From contig CADCLH010000051.1 in assembly GCA_902802215.1 (NCBI GenBank), forward strand, positions 1 to 10,668: a stretch of DNA of 10,668 nt. The letters are read 5' to 3'. A program made the position numbers and the translations under genes. Position 1 is the stretch's first letter. Each line of letters begins with the position of its first letter. Origin of the DNA: Oscillospiraceae bacterium. Lineage in GTDB: Bacteria > Bacillota > Clostridia > Oscillospirales > Oscillospiraceae. Below, one piece after another: positions 7,653 through 10,668 of this stretch. The notes under the pieces are model-generated. The model ran no database searches. It saw nothing but the letters and a program-made list of their open reading frames with translations, and was not told the DNA's origin.

Positions 7653-8667
7653 GGTCTTTCCTCTTGGTCAGCGCCGCGATCTCCGGCCAGCGGGCGAGCA
7701 CCTTTTCGTAGTTTTCCCGCCGGTGCGGGAAGGCGCAGTTCTCGCAGCTCTTGACGCCGGAGGCGGTATAGCGGAAGCTCCCGCCGCAGCTCTCGCCCAG
7801 GGCGTAGAGCGGGCAGTAGCAGAACAGGCAGTTGAAGTCCTTCTCCGCCACGCCCGTGTGGCAGGGAAAGAAGGGGCAGCCGCGGTTCTGGAAAAAGCGC
7901 CGGTCGCCGGTGGCGCCGAAGAAGGCCTCGAAGCTGCCCGGCTCCATGCCGTAGAGCGCTTCGATATAGGCGCCGGAGAAGATCTCCTCCGGCCTGCCGA
8001 CGCGGTCGACCGCGCCGCCGCGGACGCAGAGCACGGTGTCCGAGACGCGCGCGGCGCAGTCGAGCTCGTGCAGACTCATCACGACCGCGATCCGCTTTTC
8101 ACGCGCGAGCGTTTTCAGCGTCGTCAGAAATTCGACCTTGTAGCGCACGTCGAGGAAGGAGGTCGGCTCGTCGAGCAGCAGGACCTCCGGCTCCTGACAC
8201 AGGGCGCGGGCGAGCATCACGCGCTGGCGCTGGCCGTCGCTGATCTGCTCAAAGGGCGCGTCCTGAAGCTCCGTCACTTGGGTAAGCGCCATCGCCTCAT
8301 CTACGACGGCGCGGTCGTGCTCCGAGAGGATGCCGAGCCGCCCCGTGTAGGGATAGCGGCCCGTCGCCACGACCTCGCGGCTGCTCATCAGCTCGGCGCG
8401 CACGCGCTCGGTCGTCACGATGGAAAGACGCTTTGCCAGCTCGTTTTCCGCCATAGCCGGGAGCATTTTCCCGTCGAGCAGCACCGTGCCCGCCACGGGC
8501 GCGAGCCGCCGCGCGAGGGTTTTCAGGATCGTCGATTTGCCCGCGCCGTTGGGCCCGATGAGCGTCAGGATCTCGCCCGGGCGCAGGGAGAATGTGAGGT
8601 CTTTGACCACGGCTCTGCCGTCGTAGCCGACGGCGAGGTCCTTTGTGTGCAGGATCAGGTCAGTCAT
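7645..8667 (-). CDS. Corrinoid/iron-type ABC importer ATPase fused to a Cys-rich domain
   Basis: Residues 1-250 form a FecE/BtuD-type nucleotide-binding domain that powers the importer. Visible motifs are Walker A GPNGAGKST (38-46), signature ISDGQRQR (142-149), Walker B EVLLLDE (161-167), D-loop SFLD (170-173) and the H-loop histidine His200. The Q-loop position, found by ungapped comparison with E. coli BtuD as I recall it (RL...GR, 25 residues in both), is Thr86 instead of Gln. Residues about 251-340 are an added domain with eight cysteines, including NRGCPFFPCH, FNCLFCYCPLYALG, CGG and SCENCAFPHR. This matches the Cys-rich small domain (Pfam PF04071, as recalled), a probable metal-binding module. 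At 340 residues the protein is about 80-90 longer than ordinary BtuD-like ATPases. The ATG start overlaps the permease stop (ATGACTGA) and the stop overlaps cbiD (ATGTTTGA). Function of the tail is unknown; metal sensing or cobalt handling is inference. Confidence 0.93.
   Translation of the reverse strand: MTDLILHTKDLAVGYDGRAVVKDLTFSLRPGEILTLIGPNGAGKSTILKTLARRLAPVAGTVLLDGKMLPAMAENELAKRLSIVTTERVRAELMSSREVVATGRYPYTGRLGILSEHDRAVVDEAMALTQVTELQDAPFEQISDGQRQRVMLARALCQEPEVLLLDEPTSFLDVRYKVEFLTTLKTLAREKRIAVVMSLHELDCAARVSDTVLCVRGGAVDRVGRPEEIFSGAYIEALYGMEPGSFEAFFGATGDRRFFQNRGCPFFPCHTGVAEKDFNCLFCYCPLYALGESCGGSFRYTASGVKSCENCAFPHRRENYEKVLARWPEIAALTKRKDHV
7648..7917 (-). other. Cys-rich putative metal-binding domain at the ATPase C-terminus
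   Basis: This marks the domain within the ATPase gene. Its cysteines are at residues 264, 269, 280, 283, 285, 294, 308 and 311, spaced C-x4-C-x10-C-x2-C-x-C-x8-C-x13-C-x2-C, with His270 and His315 nearby. The order and the NCLFCYCPLY core are what I recall of the PF04071 'cysteine-rich small domain', often a standalone protein in anaerobes and methanogens. The reading frame is continuous with the ATPase, with no stop or frameshift between them. The only nearby internal ATG (codon 241, 7945-7947) has no purine-rich site in front of it. The domain is therefore most likely made only as part of the fusion. Confidence 0.82.
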
Positions 8668-9679
8668 GGGCTCCCGCCTTTCTCCGCACCAGCATCCAGA
8701 TCACGACCGGCGCGCCGAACACCGCCGTCACGGCGCTGATGCTCAGCTCCGTCGGCTGAAAGAGGGTGCGGGCGATCAGATCGCAGCCGAGACAGAAGAC
8801 CGCGCCGCCGAGGAAGCAGGCCGGGATCATCACGATGGGCTTGGCGGTTTTGAACAGACTTTTCATCAGATGCGGGGCCGCCACCCCGACAAAGGAGATG
8901 GGCCCCGCGAACGCCGTCACGCAGGCCGAGAGCACGCTGGAGAGCAGGATCAGCTCCAGACGAAAGCGCCGGAGATTGACGCCCAGGTTCTGCGCGTAGG
9001 CCTCGCCGAGCTGCCAGGCGCCCATGGGCTTCGAGAGCAGAAAGCTCAGCACAACGCCCGCGAGCGTGACCCAGACGATCACGCGCAGGTTCGCCCAGCG
9101 GATGCCGGAGAAGCTGCCCATCGACCAGTTGTGGAGGTTGACGATGTTCGCGTCGTCGGCGAAGGCCACGACGAATTCGGTGATCGCGCTGCAAATATAG
9201 CCGATCATCACGCCGCACACCACGAGCAGCGACATCCGTCTGACGCGCGCCGAGAGCAGCAGGATCAGCCCCATGGCGAGCATCGAGCCGCAGAAGGCCG
9301 CGCCGATCAGCGCCGCCGAGCCGAGGTTCCGCCCGCGCGCGAGCGCGGCGATCAGCGTCAGGGCGACGGTGAGCTTCGCCCCCGACGAGATGCCCAGCAC
9401 GAAGGGGCCCGCGATGGGGTTTGCGAAGAAGGTCTGCAGCAGAAAGCCCGACACCGCCAGCGCCCCGCCGAGAAAGACCGCCGCGAGCAGCCTGGGCAGC
9501 CGCAGCGTCCAGACGACGCGCGCGGCGCGCTCTACCTCCCCGCGCACAAGCAGGACCTCCAGCGCCTCCTTCGGCGAGACCTTTACGCTGCCCGCGAGCA
9601 GACCGGCCGCCCCGAGGGCGATCAGGAGAAGGAGCAGCAGGGCAAACGCGCAGACGCAGCGCCGGGTTTGTCTCTCCAC
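8660..9679 (-). CDS. FecCD/BtuC-type ABC transporter permease
   Basis: This is the membrane channel subunit of the importer. The 339-residue length is typical of FecCD permeases (about 330-350). Hydrophobic segments lie at roughly residues 10-30, 62-82, 93-112, 120-143, 149-172, 197-215, 240-258, 281-305 and 311-331, consistent with 9-10 membrane helices. Family signatures are LRLPRLLAAVFLGGALAVSG (59-78), NPIAGPFVLGISSGA (87-101), NLHNWSMGSFSG (181-192), AGPISFVGVAAPH (258-270, near the ATPase coupling region) and ELSISAVTAVFGAPVVIWML (311-330). The start is GTG, chosen because GGAGG lies 7 bases upstream and the N-terminus runs straight into the first membrane helix. The stop codon overlaps the ATPase start by 8 bases. 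The protein is probably a homodimer in the membrane. Its substrate is inferred from context to be a corrinoid; the fold is shared by siderophore and haem importers. Confidence 0.92.
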   Translation of the reverse strand: MERQTRRCVCAFALLLLLLIALGAAGLLAGSVKVSPKEALEVLLVRGEVERAARVVWTLRLPRLLAAVFLGGALAVSGFLLQTFFANPIAGPFVLGISSGAKLTVALTLIAALARGRNLGSAALIGAAFCGSMLAMGLILLLSARVRRMSLLVVCGVMIGYICSAITEFVVAFADDANIVNLHNWSMGSFSGIRWANLRVIVWVTLAGVVLSFLLSKPMGAWQLGEAYAQNLGVNLRRFRLELILLSSVLSACVTAFAGPISFVGVAAPHLMKSLFKTAKPIVMIPACFLGGAVFCLGCDLIARTLFQPTELSISAVTAVFGAPVVIWMLVRRKAGAHD

Positions 9680-9683
9680 CTGT

Positions 9684-9691
9684 CTCCCTCC
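9684..9691 (-). promoter_or_regulatory. Shine-Dalgarno site for the permease gene
   Basis: On the coding strand the 12-base gap after the binding-protein stop codon reads GGGAGGGAGACAG-like purines. GGAGG sits 7 bases before the GTG codon at 9679. This supports GTG as the start of the permease. It is the only gene junction in the window without an overlap, so this gene has its own strong ribosome binding site rather than relying on an overlapping stop/start. Confidence 0.7.
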
Positions 9692-10668
9692 CTATTGCAG
9701 TTTGTGAAAATATTGCAGCGCGGCGGCGTCCTCCGTGCCGCTGAGGATCTGATGGAGCTCGCCGATGAGCAAAGCGATGCCGGCGCTCTGCTGATACAGC
9801 TCCGCCTCGGTGCACCAGACGTCCCCGTTTCGGACCGCCTTGAAATCGGCGAGCCAGTCCGCTTTGGAGACAAGCGCCTCCAGACTGTCCGGCCCTCCGC
9901 CGAGGGTCGCGTTGTAAAACAGCACGTCCGCGTCCCGCGCGCCTGCGTAGAAGCTCTCCGGCTGGAGGTTCATCGTCGAGCGCGCGCCCGCCCCCGCGTC
10001 AGCCGGGAGCTCGGGCAGGTAACGCCCGCCCGCGAGCGCGATGCCGGTGGCGATATAGTCCTCCGGGCAGCGCACGCTGACCGCGCCGTTTGCGTTGATG
10101 TAGAAGAAGGCCGCGCTTTTGCCGGTGCTCTCCTGCGCCATGACCCGCTCGGCCAGCGCCGCCTGTTCGTCGAAGAAGGCTTCGGCCTCCGCCGCCCTGC
10201 CGGTGAGCAGGCCGTAGAGCTTGACCCACTCGAGCCTGCCCAGCGGATGCTTTTCGTAGCTCGAGCGCTCCACCAGCACGGGGATGCCCAGCGCCTCGAG
10301 CTGCTCCTTCGTCTCGGGGCTGTGGAAGATCATGGTGTTCTCAATGGCCAGTTCCGTCCCCTCGCTCAGCAGCAGCTCGTAGTCCGGCGCGGCGTATTTT
10401 CCCGCGTAGAGGAGGCTTCCCTCGTCCATGCGCCGCCGCAGCTCCGGGAGCGTCCAGTCGTCCCGCTTCGTGCCCGTCAGACGCACCGCGTCGAGCGCAC
10501 CGAGACGCGCGAGCGGGTCCATGGCCGACGAGGAGGCGACGTAGAGCTTTTGCAGCGGCGTGTGCAGCACGGTCACGCCGGGCTCCGCCTCCGCCTGCGC
10601 GCCCGCGGGCACGAGAAGGAAGCGGTCCCCGCCGCCGATGGTCACCAGCGCGCAGCCGTCCGCGCGGG
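9692..10668 (-). CDS. ABC importer solute-binding protein, corrinoid/iron-chelate type (5' partial)
   Basis: This is the extracytoplasmic substrate-binding subunit expected to deliver ligand to the permease and ATPase encoded next. The reading frame is still open at the right window edge, so the true start, signal peptide and lipobox lie outside; a GTG at 10645 is only an internal valine codon. About 324 residues are visible, ending in HKLQ and a TAG stop at 9692-9694. Recognisable stretches are LYVASSSAMDPLARLGALDA near the visible start, YAGKYAAPDYELLL, AIENTMIFHSPET and SSYEKHPLGRLEWVKLYG. These match the type III (BtuF/FepB-like) binding proteins that pair with FecCD permeases in Clostridia. 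The permease gene begins 12 bases downstream. The setting at the head of a cobalamin operon suggests a corrinoid ligand, but iron chelates or haem cannot be excluded from sequence. I am confident of the family and less so of the ligand. Confidence 0.87.
   Translation of the reverse strand, partial: RADGCALVTIGGGDRFLLVPAGAQAEAEPGVTVLHTPLQKLYVASSSAMDPLARLGALDAVRLTGTKRDDWTLPELRRRMDEGSLLYAGKYAAPDYELLLSEGTELAIENTMIFHSPETKEQLEALGIPVLVERSSYEKHPLGRLEWVKLYGLLTGRAAEAEAFFDEQAALAERVMAQESTGKSAAFFYINANGAVSVRCPEDYIATGIALAGGRYLPELPADAGAGARSTMNLQPESFYAGARDADVLFYNATLGGGPDSLEALVSKADWLADFKAVRNGDVWCTEAELYQQSAGIALLIGELHQILSGTEDAAALQYFHKLQ

Larger units (their letters stand above)
1..10668 (-). other. Single polycistronic cobalamin import and biosynthesis operon
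   Basis: All ten genes lie on the minus strand. Nine junctions are: 12-base gap (binding protein/permease), 8-base overlap (permease/ATPase), 8 (ATPase/cbiD), 4 (cbiD/cbiF), 4 (cbiF/cbiG), 8 (cbiG/cbiH), 4 (cbiH/cbiJ), 10 (cbiJ/cbiET), 4 (cbiET/cbiA) and 14 (cbiA/cobT); counting the gap there are ten junction types across eleven coding segments if CbiE and CbiT are counted apart. No promoter or terminator fits between genes. One transcript entering from the right and leaving at the left is the simplest reading. In Clostridia such operons are commonly under a cobalamin riboswitch; none is visible here because the 5' leader lies outside. Confidence 0.85.

Noticed and set aside
7648..7947. Separate small gene for the Cys-rich domain starting at the internal ATG (codon 241 of the ATPase)
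   Set aside because: No purine-rich ribosome binding site precedes this ATG and the frame is unbroken from the ATPase, so a fusion is the simpler reading.
1..10668. Cobalamin riboswitch, internal promoter, terminator, CRISPR, tRNA or insertion sequence
   Set aside because: Coding sequence fills the window and the only gap is 12 bases. I saw no B12-box-like leader, repeat array, U-tract hairpin or transposase. A riboswitch, if present, lies upstream of the right edge.

Overview
The window is one densely packed block of genes, all on the minus strand, so transcription runs from the right edge (10668) to the left edge (1). It belongs to an anaerobic (early cobalt insertion) cobalamin biosynthesis operon. 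There is no intergenic stretch longer than 12 bases, and I see no RNA gene, mobile element, repeat array, riboswitch or terminator. The operon promoter and any cobalamin riboswitch would have to lie to the right, outside the window.

In transcript order the first three genes encode a FecCD/BtuFCD-type ABC importer: a solute-binding protein (5' end cut by the right window edge), a permease (8660-9679) and an ATPase (7645-8667). The ATPase carries a Cys-rich C-terminal domain. Next come corrin-ring enzymes: cbiD (6522-7652), cbiF (5770-6525), cbiG (4775-5773), cbiH (4054-4782), cbiJ (3317-4057) and a fused cbiET (2118-3326). Late steps follow: cbiA (760-2121), and cobT (1-773), whose 3' end is cut by the left window edge.

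Together the enzymes cover C17 methylation (CbiH), C11 methylation (CbiF), delta-lactone opening (CbiG), C1 methylation (CbiD), ring reduction (CbiJ), C5/C15 methylation with C12 decarboxylation (CbiET), a,c-diamidation (CbiA) and lower-ligand base activation (CobT). Not in the window are cobalt chelatase (CbiK/X), CbiL, CbiC, CbiP, CbiB, CobU, CobS and CobD; they may lie in the flanks or elsewhere. The importer suggests that corrinoid salvage, or import of a related metal chelate, is co-expressed with de novo synthesis.

The organism looks like a strictly anaerobic, high-G+C member of the Clostridia. This is inferred from the cbi-type pathway, an importer with no outer-membrane receptor gene in view, strong GGAGG-type ribosome binding sites, the CobT variant, and a base composition that looks about two-thirds G+C by eye. 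The genus cannot be fixed from this window. The most unusual features are the ATPase/Cys-rich domain fusion, its altered Q-loop, and CobT base-pocket residues that differ from the Salmonella enzyme. The rest is a conventional, tightly coupled cobalamin operon.
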